A stretch of DNA of 44,683 nucleotides from Thamnocephalis sphaerospora (taxonomy: Eukaryota; Zoopagomycota; Zoopagomycetes; Zoopagales; Sigmoideomycetaceae): assembly GCA_003614735.1 (NCBI GenBank), contig KZ992481.1:1-44683 (forward strand), read 5' to 3'. Below the pieces are notes generated by a model. That model was not told the DNA's origin and searched no databases. It saw nothing but the letters and a program-made list of their open reading frames with translations. The position numbers were made by a program, and so were the translations under genes. This document shows positions 1 through 10,196 of the stretch, in pieces; within the stretch, counting starts at the first letter, position 1, and every line of letters begins with the position of its first letter.

Positions 1-125
1 AGGTGCTTGTCCCGCCGCAGAGCCAGCCGGACAGCATGCCGCCTCTCCAGCTGGCTGGCCAGGCGCTGCAGACAACGGACACATTCATCTACCTCGGGGT
101 TCCCGTGAGCATTGCCGGTAGCCGA
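1..125 (+). mobile_element. LINE reverse transcriptase remnant
   Basis: The window opens inside an open frame (read from base 3) that reads like the end of the palm region of a non-LTR retrotransposon reverse transcriptase: a short hydrophobic strand, then a Leu-x-x-Thr-Asp-x-Phe-x-Tyr-Leu-Gly-Val-Pro pattern. The x-Y-L-G-V/I motif after a 'G-x-x-L' turn is typical of LINE-type enzymes. RT-like sequence stops at about base 125, although the frame stays open to 344, so the element is probably 3'-truncated or decayed. The 5' part lies outside the window. Assignment rests on about 40 residues and is moderate. Confidence 0.5.
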
Positions 126-513
126 AAGGGTTTCCCAGCTAGGAGTGTTTTTTTCCCCAAGTGGTTTACCTCCCTGTACGGCTTTCTCCCTGACAGAGTC
201 CCGAATGATTTCCTACATGGTCGCAAAGGGTTCCGCACAGTTCGGATATGGTCAAATTTTACTATTAAAAAATACTGTAGTAGTAATGCTAGCGCACGCA
301 CGACAAAAATCACGTTTTTTGGTCACTGGAAAGTATCCCACTGACGTTTTATTAAGTGTCGATGGACTCGTGAGCGTAAAGCGCTCCCATCCTGACTAGC
401 GGTTCGCTGACTAGCATGTTGCAAACACAAGTATAAAAAAAATCGCGTTATTGTCCAAAATACGTATAATCTGCTTATATCATGATGTCTTACCTCTGAA
501 ACAAGTATGTATC

Positions 514-586
514 GGGGGTCTAGCTCAAATGGTAGAGCGCTCGCTTAGCATGCGAGAGGTACTGGGATCGATGCCCAGGTCCTCCA
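514..586 (+). tRNA. tRNA-Ala (anticodon AGC), no intron
   Basis: A complete cloverleaf folds by hand. The acceptor stem is 514-520 with 579-585, with one T-T mismatch and one G-T pair. The D arm is GCTC/GAGC around a GGTA-containing loop. The anticodon stem is 540-544 with 552-556, with loop TTAGCAT, so anticodon AGC lies at 547-549. The T stem is CTGGG/CCCAG with loop ATCGATG, which together with its flanks supplies the B box. The discriminator base is A586 and CCA is not encoded. The body matches the usual eukaryotic alanine tRNA very closely. The acceptor mismatch is the only oddity. Confidence 0.96.
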
Positions 587-588
587 CA

Positions 589-618
589 TTTTGCAATATC
601 GCGCCGTTACGCTTTTTT
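589..618 (+). terminator. RNA polymerase III T-run terminator
   Basis: Two thymine runs follow the tRNA: TTTT at 589-592, three bases after the discriminator base, and TTTTTT at 613-618. This is the expected arrangement for Pol III termination with a back-up run. Confidence 0.7.
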
Positions 619-1975
619 GCATTTTGCAGCGTTTTGCACCTGAGGCTAGATGGATTGGAGGTATTTCGATAGAGCCGGGCTGAATGATCACGTGCGAACG
701 GAAAAGGGACGCGCTATTACACATCGTCTTTGCTGACCCAGCGTTTGCGCTAGGTTTTTCGCACAGCACCGTCGGGTACTGGTCTGGACTTGGATCGTAG
801 TGAGGAAAAGATATACGGCTGGTCGGCCACGATCAAAGCATGGAATCCGCAGGTCGGAATCGCGACAATGTGGCAGGCATCCTCCGGCATTGTAGCTCTA
901 GTGCATTCGGCGGGTACACAAATAAATTGATAAAACCGTTTACTTGCCTTGCGGCAAAGATGCCGGCTTACATTACTTTCCATTGCATCGACATGGCTGT
1001 TTTGTGATGCGTGGCGCATCACCGCACCATGCTCAGGGCATTACGCCGCCGCAGACTTGCACCATTGACGTGTCGATAGACAATTTCATCTTGGCATGGT
1101 CATTGATTAGATGCTGATCCTCTGATGATAACGTTACTCGTAATCATGTGCTAGGCTTGGCGCACACGTGAGCCTTGTACCATCTAACAACTTGTCAGCA
1201 TCCCTGTGTAAACTGGCCGCACAATGTCTTTGTGTGCTTGTCAGTAGAGGCAGAGTGGGCTTTGGGCGCGACTGTTGGCCAGCGCTGGAGAGAATGCAGC
1301 GGCGTAGACGCCATCATGTGCTGGCCACTGGTGCTGCCATGACACAATGTCTGGGTACCGCCAGCCCCTCCGCAAGATGCGCGCAAGAGGCCGTGGGGGC
1401 ACTTGCCTATGACTGAAAAGCACGAGTACCAGCGCCGTTTCACGCGTCTGATAGTTGTTGCGCAGCATATACCTTGGGCCTAGGGTTGTTGGCACTTGTC
1501 GGCTGACGCACTAGAAAAAAGAGAATGCTGATGTTTGTTTGATGCGTGGCGTCCTATCGTCACATACGCCGCTGCTTCGCTGTTACAGCTATTGCTCACC
1601 GTCCTTGCTTACACCGTACTCTAGCCTTCTGTGTGCACGCACCTATCCTTGTCGGCACCATCCTTGTCTTCTTTTGCTACCAGATAGCGTGTAGCTGCCA
1701 TCTTCCTTTTCCTGCTCATCCGCAAATTGCCTGTGCGCCCGGAACTACAGACTAGCAGCTTGTTTTCGCCTGCTAAAACACCATAGACGTTCCGCAGCGC
1801 TACACAGGCCGCGCTTACACATAGGGCATCTGCGGACAGCACGTTTGCTTATATGCAAAGCGTGTTTACCAGAAAGAGCAGTACACGCAGCGAGACAGCT
1901 TTTTTTGCCTTACCAGCATAGAGAGGTAGCTGTTGAACGCAAACGCTGCTTGCGATCGCATCATAATTTGCCAGT
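619..1975. other. Long gene-poor stretch
   Basis: About 1.36 kb between the tRNA and the next gene. It holds only short overlapping frames on both strands, none with a recognisable motif, signal peptide or splice structure. I see no tRNA-like fold, long repeat or further reverse-transcriptase sequence. It probably includes the promoter and 5' leader of the membrane protein gene at its right end. Confidence 0.5.
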
Positions 1976-3046
1976 ATGGCGTCGACCGACCGGTTCGGTG
2001 CCAGTCAAGCCTCGATACACTTTGCAAACAGGCGGGAAATGCATATACATGCCGGCATGTTGGTGGCTACCACCGTTCTAGCCTACATGACCATCTACAG
2101 CTTTATTGCCTCTGCACGCGCGTGCATCACACGGCACCGCAGTGCCATCAGCGTGCTCGGTACAATGCAGGCACTTGCAGCACTGCCGCCTGTTGCCATC
2201 CTACTGGCACGCACCATGGCACCGTGGAGGGTGTCCTGCTGGACAGTGGGGATTGGGTTTGTTATAGCGCACAGTCTTGGGATGTGTGCCATCAACTGTA
2301 TCATGCTGCTACGCTCCTTCAACGTGCAGCGCAGCGTCCTACTGCCCTGGGTCGGCTCCTTTCTGACAGGCGCGCTGGTGCTGGCTGGCGGATTGGCCTT
2401 TTGGGGCCTGCAGCTTTCGGTGGCCAGCGAGACGCAGTGTGTCTGGACCACTGCCATGTTCTGGGTGATCAGCAAGTGTGCCGTGGACGGTGTAAACTCG
2501 CTGTTCCTTTCCATCTGCTATGGCGTGGAGATGTGCCAGCGCTACCGTAGCTACAGCGCGCTTGGAGGTGCACGCCGAGGGTTTTTGCGCGATGGCTATG
2601 CAAGCGTCTTTCTCCTCTTGTCGATTAATGCAGCGACATCTGCATTGCTGCTCTGGCCCAGGGCCACCGAATGGTGCATCCACGCACATGCGCTACAGTA
2701 TCTGCTCGTATCGACGCTTATCACGCGGCAGGTTACCGGCAGTAATCCAACGGGCAACGTCAGCTCGCCTATCCAGCACAGGAGCATAGCAGGGCATGAA
2801 CCTGGTAATATGTCTTCGCCGCCGCCATCACCACCGCAGTTGCCACCATTGCCGGCGCTTCCTTACATTGTCCTTCCCCAGTCTCGGCCCAGTCTGGAGC
2901 GCGCGTGCGCTGGCATCATTGCCCAGCGTGCGATGAGTCGCCCTGAGCGCCGCCACCGTCGTTGGTGGTCCATCACACGCCCCGTACTTCACCAACCCCA
3001 TCCGCTTCGTCAGACGTGCGTCTCCCGACAAAGTAGCGATATATAG
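1976..3046 (+). CDS. Seven-helix membrane protein, unknown function
   Basis: A single open frame of 356 residues without introns. About seven hydrophobic segments are visible (around residues 25-50, 60-80, 85-115, 120-150, 155-185, 210-230 and 235-255). A hydrophilic tail follows with a proline run (about residues 280-300) and a basic Arg/His-rich stretch (about 320-345). The topology resembles a receptor-like or transporter-like polytopic protein, but I recognise no family motif (no DRY-like box, no transporter signature). The first in-frame ATG lies 2 bases after a C-rich leader and precedes the first helix by about 25 residues. Lack of introns contrasts with its neighbours. Coding status is well supported by length and hydrophobic periodicity; function is unknown. 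Confidence 0.75.
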   Translation: MASTDRFGASQASIHFANRREMHIHAGMLVATTVLAYMTIYSFIASARACITRHRSAISVLGTMQALAALPPVAILLARTMAPWRVSCWTVGIGFVIAHSLGMCAINCIMLLRSFNVQRSVLLPWVGSFLTGALVLAGGLAFWGLQLSVASETQCVWTTAMFWVISKCAVDGVNSLFLSICYGVEMCQRYRSYSALGGARRGFLRDGYASVFLLLSINAATSALLLWPRATEWCIHAHALQYLLVSTLITRQVTGSNPTGNVSSPIQHRSIAGHEPGNMSSPPPSPPQLPPLPALPYIVLPQSRPSLERACAGIIAQRAMSRPERRHRRWWSITRPVLHQPHPLRQTCVSRQSSDI

Positions 3047-3414
3047 ACAAGTGGCTTTGCGTAAAGCACAGACTACATGTATAGACACCATACAGCGGGC
3101 GATACGTGTACTATTGCTCTGACTCCATACCCGTTGATAGGCTATAAATATCGACGTTTGTGGCGTGGTATCTCCGGTTTGCGGTCGTGCATCCGTTATC
3201 GATGCCATATGAAGACAGGTGGACTCGGTGACGCTTTTTTTCTGTGTTCACCTCTCACAGAACAAGGCGTGGAAAAGTTGGCCGCCATTTCCCCCAGACA
3301 ACACCCACCATCTCTCCGACCGCCTATCTCAAGCACCTACGCCTGTGTCAGTTGTCTGAAACCGTACGCGCGCCTTATTCTATCCAACTTGTTGGGCTTG
3401 TCTTCTAGAGCGCA
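3047..3414. other. Intergenic region before serine dehydratase
   Basis: 368 bp between the membrane protein stop and the dehydratase start, both on the plus strand. It contains a TATAAATA-like sequence near 3143-3150, about 265 bp before the start codon, and a pyrimidine-rich stretch near 3290-3330. No coding frame of interest was found. Confidence 0.4.
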
Positions 3415-5841
3415 ATGTACAACAGCAGGGCAGCGGCACGCTACGTGCGGCGAGCAGCCAGCGTGCCAGTCACGGGCACTGCGGCTTTGACACGGCCGGT
3501 CGTCTCTACATTTGCATTCATGCGTCTGCCGCAAGAGCGTCGGAAAACAGCGCGAGTGCAGGTGCCATTGCTGGCTGCCGCGCGTTCAGACGCAAATGTA
3601 TACTCCAAAATGTCGCTGTTGCACCGGCGCATTTCGACCGAATGCAGCCAGACGAGCGAGGTAGGCGAGCATGTTGGGTGGCAGTCATATGCACTTCCCG
3701 CGACTAACCTGCCGTCAAGGATACGGAGACACATCATGCGGTGGTGTCTACGTTTGACCTGTTCTCCATTGGCATCGGTCCTTCTTCCAGGTGGGCGCTA
3801 CATGCTGTGCCATACTGCATAGACGTCATTGACCAACGCTGTCGTCAACAGCCACACTGTTGGCCCAATGCGCGCGGCTAAAATTTTTATTTCCGATCTA
3901 GAAAGACATGGCGTACTTCATCAGGTGAGTGCCATGTTGTGTCGTGTGAGTCTGCGTCAGCACTAATTGCTGAGCAACCATGACAACAGGTGGCGAAACT
4001 GCGCGCTGACGTGTACGGGTCGCTTGCGTTGACGGGCGTTGGCCATGGTACACCCAATGCTGTGCTAATGGGTGAGCAGAGGTGCGGACGGATCATTGGC
4101 AGATCAGGGCGACTAACGCGGCTGTGCAGGTTTGGAGGGCGAGTCGCCTGAGAGTGTCGACACCAGCACGATACTGTCACGCGTGGCCGACATGAATACC
4201 ACGAAGCGCATTACGCTCAACGGACAGCATAGCATCGCGTTCGATCCTATGCGCGATCTGGTGCTGCACCACTTTGACTCGTTGCCACAGCATCCTAACG
4301 GCATGCGCTTCACGGCGTTTACCGCGAGCGGAGATATGCTGGCTACGAATGAGTTCTTCTCGATCGGCGGTGGCTTTGTTGTCAACGAGCAGACGCAGCT
4401 GGCACATGGCGAGAATCTCTACTACAAGTCTGACCTGGCCCGATTTGGCACGGAGCAGGTCGCAAACACGCGCAAGAAGCAGGACGTGGTGGTGACGGCG
4501 CTGCCGTTTACCAATGCAGAACAGCTGCTCCAGGTCTGTCGGCGTGAAAAGATGTCCATCGCGCAGGTCGTCTACGAGAACGAACTGCGCTGGCGCACAC
4601 CCGATGAAATTCAAACGCAGACATTTGCCATTTGGCAGTGCATGGACAGCTCGATTCGCAACGGATGTCTCACCGAAGAAACCATGCTGCCCGGCAATCT
4701 GCGTGCGCGACGCCGTGCACCTGGCCTTTACCGCAAGCTGCTGCGTGGCCTCTACAATGCTACGCCGGTTGGAAAGCAAGGGATAGAGAGCAGTTGGGCG
4801 CGCGAGTACGGTCACGGCGATGCACCCGCGCGAAATGCCGCTGTGTCAGGTTCAGCAGCCGGTCGGAGTGCACGGGGACTGGCCATGATGCCGCGCCGCC
4901 AGCCAAAGCGAATGCTGCTACCAGCGCTCGACTATCTTTCCGTCTACGCCATTGCTGTGAATGAGGAGAACGCTGCTGGCGGGCGTGTGGTTACAGCTCC
5001 GACCAATGGCGCGGCCGGAGTCATTCCTGCTGTGCTCAAGTACTATCTAGAGTTTATTTCGGAGAACCCGGAGCAGGATATTCTAGAGTTTATTTTCACT
5101 GCCGCAGCGATTGGCATGCTTTACAAGCGCGGTGCTAGTATCAGTGCTGCAGAAATGGGCTGTCAAGGTAGGCGTCCGACTGCTGTACCTGCGCAGATGC
5201 TGCATCCCGAGCTAACAAGTTGACATTGGCGCTGATGGTAGGCGAGGTGGGCGTTGCATGCAGCATGAGTGCGGCTGGTTTTGCCGCTGTCATGGGTGGC
5301 ACCGTGGAGCAGATTGAGAACGCAGCCGAGATTGGCATGGTAGGGGTTAGGAGATTTGTGGCAACGTAGCCTTGGCTGCTGACATTGTGATCATCGGCAG
5401 GAGCACAACTTGGGCCTCACTTGTGATCCAGTTGGTAAGCAATATGTGTTTGGATTGGTGAGCATTTGCATCGCCGTGGCTAAATTGTCTGCTGTAGATG
5501 GCCTGGTCCAAATCCCGTGTATCGAACGAAACGCCCTGGGTGCTGTCAAGGCTGTGACTGCTGCGCAACTGGCGCTGAACGAAGATGGCACACATCGGTA
5601 AGATGGACACATGGAGGTGCAAAGCAAGTGCCAAGATGACAAACACTTGCGTCTGTACAGCGTATCGCTTGACCAGGTCATTGAGACAATGCGTCAGACG
5701 GGGCAGGACATGCAGAGCAAGGTATAGCGCACGCGATCGGCGGCTTTCTGCTAGCTATGATTTATGCTAACGTTACCCGTGCGTGCACAGTACAAGGAAA
5801 CATCACAGGGCGGGCTGGCGGTGAATGTGCCCATGTGCTAG
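3415..5841 (+). CDS. L-serine dehydratase, bacterial iron-sulfur type, likely mitochondrial
   Basis: Catalyses L-serine to pyruvate plus ammonia using a [4Fe-4S] cluster rather than pyridoxal phosphate. Ten exons close in phase: 3415-3660, 3720-3790, 3852-3924, 3990-4071, 4130-5167, 5242-5339, 5401-5434, 5498-5597, 5661-5721 and 5791-5841, giving 617 residues. The IGPSSSHTVGP signature spans the second intron, followed by GHGTPNAV and the [20 protein letters not shown] core. Cluster cysteines appear as GCQGEVG, LTCDPV and IPCIERN with exact Cys-X41-Cys-X10-Cys spacing, as in the bacterial enzyme. About 80 extra N-terminal residues, rich in Arg/Ala/Ser and poor in acid for the first 45, look like a mitochondrial presequence. 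A segment of about 55 residues in the large exon has no bacterial counterpart. The first intron ends in AAG. Confidence 0.95.
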
Positions 5842-5959
5842 CTTACATTGATATTTATCAGTGCTCATTGTTGCTGGCGTGTTATTGAAAATTCATGGCT
5901 GTGTGTTTACGCGTATATTTGTTGTTTGCGAGCTAATGAAAGTGTTTATTGCCGAGTGT

Positions 5960-8900
5960 TTAACATGCAACGGCATACAGACCGTTGTCGCGACATCCGA
6001 CCAGCACCGTGCAGAGACTGGCGCTTTTTGCGGTGGCGCCATTTGGCACATTCAAGCACAAGGGCGAGCCGAACACTTGGCCCGGCAGTGTGGCAAGTAA
6101 ACGTACGTGCTCGCCTTGTTGATCCACCGTGTACACACGGCCATCGATGCTGGCAAATATCGCTTGCCATGTTTTGGGGTGTGCTGGTGCTTCAGCGTTG
6201 CTTTCTGGAAAGACAGCAGTTGGCGATGCGTACACCGGTGCGTCTGTGGGAGAGCGCCAGCGTAGTGCACCATCGTGGACGTCGCAGCAGACTAGCGCGC
6301 CGGCATGTGTTCCAACTAGCACGGCGTCATGTGTGATGCACGGCGATGAAAACACGGGCCCGCCGGTAGCATATTTCCACAGCTAAAAGGGCGCCGGTTA
6401 GCATTCCACACGCCTTGCCAATACGTCCCGCTCAAATCTTACCAGATCGCCTTGCGTACCCAAGCAGTATAGGTTTCCATCGGCACAGCCAACTAGTATG
6501 CGCCGCCGTGTGGTATCAATGGCTGGCGAAGAAAAAATGGGCTTGTTCAGGTGGTAGCGCCAGCACACGCGTAGGTCCGTTGGAGCAAAACCTTTCACAT
6601 CCGCATCCAGCACAAGCAGCTCTCCGCGTAAGGTCCCTGTCACAACAATACTGGCGCAAGTTTGTAAGTATGGAGTGCGCATGGCAATTCTTTGTCCTCG
6701 ATGCGTACCGGAGCGTGGTATCCACAGTGCAGCTAGAAAATATGGGGCTGCCACAGGATAGTTTTCCAAGAAGCGTGCACGCAGTATCGTATGGCTGGAT
6801 GCGCACGCAATAGAGGTGGCCGTCATGCGAACCAAACCAAATGTTACCATTGGTCGCGTCGACCGCTGGTGACGACTTGATTTCGGCGCTGGATGCAAAA
6901 CAGTTGATAATGCCGCCATCTAGTGCGTTCATGACGTAAAGGCAGCCATTGTAACAGCCTTGATGCCTGTTAGGCCACGAAAGCGATGCTTGGCCTGGAT
7001 TTACCTACCTACAACAACGTAGGTTCCACAGCTGCTGATGCATGCCGACGATTCAATGCGGTCTGGCAAGCGTGTTGACCACCGAATGCGCTTACGGCCT
7101 AGGCTGGCATCCGTGGCGTCTACCGCTAGAAATAGCCCGGAATGGGAGCCAACGTACACTGTAAGCGATGTCATTCTATGGTGCATACCGTAAGCATACT
7201 CTCTGCCATATCTTTGGCCTGCTGTAGCTTACCCGTCCTGATTTTGCCGCACCACGACCACCGGTGATGCGTCGATGCATTTCTCCATCTCGGTGCGCCA
7301 GATGATGGCGTCTGCTTGCCTATCCTCCACAATTGCTGCTAGTTGATTGTATGCTTGTGCGTCAATCTGCAAAAGACGAGCACGAGTAATGATTCGATTA
7401 ATCACGCTCACATCCTTGACTTGCTTCTGCTCTTCGACGCGATTATCAATGACCGACACACGATCATTATTGGTGCTGGCGTTCGAGAGAGTGCCATGCA
7501 TCTTGGTTGCTTCAACCTGTACAGCCTCCACAAGTGCGCCCATTGGCTCGTGGAGGAGTGTATTCAACAGCCTACACGATTGCGACGTAAGCCAAGGAAA
7601 ATAGTACGCTTCATGCAAAAAACTTGCCGGCGCTGGCCCGTGTGGTCTAGCAGGGGCAGAAAACGGCGACATATCCCGTATATAATGCGCGCTGCTTTCA
7701 GCGATGTGCCACCTTCTGCTACAAAAAACTGCGTAGATATATCGCTATCCATGACTTTGGGCATAATGGAGCCTAACTCATGCGTCAGATGGCTACAAAT
7801 ATCTTGTGGGCTAATATGCTTTGCACCGTCGACAGCATCTAACTCGTTCAACAGTCGTCGTATGTCTATCTGGAACCAGAGTTTAGCCTGTTGCTCACTT
7901 GGTGCGTCACCAGCCCAGCACTAACTTTGCCGTTGGGCGTCAAAGCAAAGCGCTCAACTGCATGGTAGAGATCCGGTCGAGCGTGCTCGTTCAATCTCTG
8001 CTTTGCAATCTGCCTAGCTCGCATTACAGCTGTAAAGGTGTCGCCATTAAGCGGTGCTGCCGTGCTTGACAGATGGTAGCGGTGCTTACTTGTATACTCA
8101 TCTGCTTCATCGTTCAGCCGGACAAATGCAACGAGTGGCGCGTGTACGGTGTTTGCATCACGATTTGCCAGCGTAACACTGTGTGTAGCGCATTAGCGAC
8201 ATTTCAGCATTGAATATGATGTTGCCTACCAGCAACTGTGAATACCAGGGCACGTCTCGATTGTACGAGCAACCTGCTCCAGCTGAATCCTTTGACCAAG
8301 TCGCTTGATCTGAGAATCCTTGCGGCCAGCGTATACTATGCGAGTGACACCCTGTCTGGTCTGCACGCGGACAAGATCACCTGTAGGGCGCATTCTAGTA
8401 TGTTTGTCAGCCAAACTCAGTTGCTTGTGCTGACTAGTCATACTACATACGCTAGAGGTTGCCGCTCGGTGCCAACCATGCATAGTCGACTGTCGCCGCC
8501 GATATATAGCTCGCCAGTCCCGTGATTCACCACTTCACATCCTTGCTCATCACGTACGGACATGGCGACGCCTGGAAGTGGGCTGCCAAGCGGCACAATA
8601 TTGTCCTCCTCCTCCTCTGGCACTACTAAATGAATGGACGCCCAGATCGAACACTCGGTTGTTCCATAAATGTTCCAAAGCCGGACACACTTTAGCTCTC
8701 CTTCATGCTTCCGCTTCACACCACTGCCGCTGCCTTCGCCGTTGTTGCTGTTGTTGTTGTCGCCGCTTGGGTGAATGGTTGACTCTGTCACTGGTACTAA
8801 AAGAGATCGGACAAGCATCAGAGGAAATGGCTCTCCGCCTAATACCAGATTGCATACGGCTGTGCGGCATAGCAGTATGTCGCGCTGATCCTGAGTCTCT

Positions 8901-9977
8901 AGACTGGCAAATAAAGCTGGCGTAGCCATAAGATGAGTGACGCGCGCAAGGCGTATAATAGCCGCGAGCGTGCGCGGTAGTCGGCGTGCCTGTGTTGATG
9001 CCACCACGAGACGACCGCCCGTCGACAAGGCCAGTCCAAGTTCAAGAAATGAAGGGTCAAATGTGGGTGGCGCCGCCCAAAGAATGCATGCAGTAGCATC
9101 CACGCCTAGACGATCGCTATCGAGCCCTTTAGCGACTAGCTGCTAGGCGTATTGTGCAATTTGCGTACCGTATCCCGCAAACGTTGGATGCCAGCACTTT
9201 GTCTGGAACGTAGACCGGCACACCAGCACCGCCTCGCGTTGTGCCCGATGTGTGTGCGATATAGGCAAGCGTTGGCCGATCCATGTCGTTTCTTGTATCT
9301 GCGTACACTGCTATCAGCGATGTCGTCGTCAAGCAGACATCAATACAAGCGGCGCGTACTGGACATGCTTTCTATGCGGCAAAGTACGATATGCGGTATT
9401 GGCGTCTCCAGGCTTGTACATGTACTCTCTTCTGCCAACGTCTGTTGAACGTACTCTGTTGAGCTGTCCGCCAAGTGAACAAGTTATCCGCATCATATGG
9501 TACCTGCAAGTCTTGCCGAACAATGAGAAAAGATGCGCCTAGCCGCTTTGCCAGTGCAAACGCTTGCGCGCTGCTGGCTGGCACGTAGACTGCACCTAGC
9601 ATCCATAGACTGTCAGGTTGGTCGCTGTCAGTAAGCGGCCGTGAACGCTAGTCATGTCTCAAGGTCAAGCACAAGCACCTTAGAATGACGGCAACCAGTT
9701 CCCAGCTGGAATCCAGACCAACAACAACAAAGGTGTCGGACGTGATCTAAGCTGTAGCCAATTAGGAATGTCAAGGTAGCCCCGGTGCGCGTAGACTATT
9801 CACCTCAGCAAGACGTAGCTTGTCGGCTAGCGTGCGAGCGTATCCTTCAAGTGCCGCATAGGTTATTGCGCGCAGCAACGGCCGTGTTCCTGGCCGAGTA
9901 TCCTCTGCGCAGACCAGAGCCGTTCGGCGTGGTGTAGCAGCTGCATGAGCGAGGAATTCACGGAGAATCGTGGACAT
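5960..9977 (-). CDS. AASDH: AASDH-like acyl-activating enzyme: adenylation, carrier and PQQ-type propeller
   Basis: Orthologue of the animal AASDH/ACSF4 (beta-alanine-activating enzyme). It should adenylate an amino or carboxylic acid and load it on its own phosphopantetheine arm. Fourteen exons close in phase, giving about 1,089 residues, close to the roughly 1,100 of the human protein. In order: adenylation domain (HTSGTT near 9250; PTFDPSF; NIYGTTE near 8670; GRKDSQIKRLGQR near 8310; catalytic Lys in NGKID at the exon 8/9 junction), carrier domain with Ser in EGGTSLKA near 7715, then repeated blades such as DRIESSACIS, GSHDGHLY, NKPIFSSPA, GCADGNLYCL and VLVGCRDNG. The P-loop-like motif is degenerate: TRGGAG replaces the usual T-G-x-P-K. 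A low-complexity Asn/Ser/Gly insert lies near 8740. One intron uses GC-AG and another ends in AAG. The start is the ATG just before the adenylation domain; an upstream in-frame ATG at 10181 is less likely. The long intron 9311-9454 is the least certain. Confidence 0.93.
7572..7627 (-). other. GC-AG intron in the AASDH-like gene
   Basis: Between the carrier-domain Ser motif and the following helix the frame shifts, and no GT donor restores it. A GCAAGT donor (minus strand, from 7627) and a GTGTAG acceptor (ending 7572) give a 56-nt intron. It joins ...HTGQRR to LLNTLLHEP in the right phase, matching the helix that closes the carrier domain. Other introns in this gene have the same length (56-58 nt). 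GCAAGT is the known consensus for the minor GC-AG intron class. Confidence 0.8.
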
Positions 9978-10196
9978 GGTAGACGCTGGCAGCCGGTGAA
10001 TGAGCTCGGTGGCAGTGACTGCTCTGTTGTTGACCGTGTTATTGCTTCGTCGTTTGCACAGCAGCGCCAACCGCGTATGGTTGTGTAGGACTCTGAGGTC
10101 TGCAATCTGGCCTGCGTCGACTACTGGTGCGGCAGGGTTCTCTGCCTGTACTGACCGGCAAGCACGCCGTTGTTGCCTCATATTCCACCCGCCACC
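9978..10196. promoter_or_regulatory. Divergent promoter region, AASDH-like / MOB4
   Basis: Only 219 bp separate the start codons of the AASDH-like gene (minus) and MOB4 (plus), so both promoters must sit here. The MOB4 start is preceded by CCACC, a good initiation context. No clear TATA box is visible. The region is inferred from position alone. Confidence 0.5.

Noticed and set aside
1933-2550. Plus-strand open frame of 205 codons overlapping the seven-helix protein
   Set aside because: Its product is Cys/His/Arg-rich without hydrophobic periodicity; the overlapping frame gives seven clean helices.
4177-4815. Long minus-strand open frame of 212 codons
   Set aside because: It is the antisense shadow of the large serine dehydratase exon, whose family motifs are unambiguous.
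7564-7672. Frameshift or pseudogene in the AASDH-like carrier domain
   Set aside because: A GC-AG intron with the usual length and correct phase restores the frame, and all later blades are intact.
8740-8765. Microsatellite-like GTT repeats as a possible regulatory array
   Set aside because: They are short, imperfect and encode the Asn/Ser low-complexity insert of the AASDH-like protein.
5960-9977. Lys2-type aminoadipate reductase or a fungal peptide synthetase
   Set aside because: There is no reductase or condensation domain after the carrier; the C-terminal propeller blades match AASDH order and spacing.
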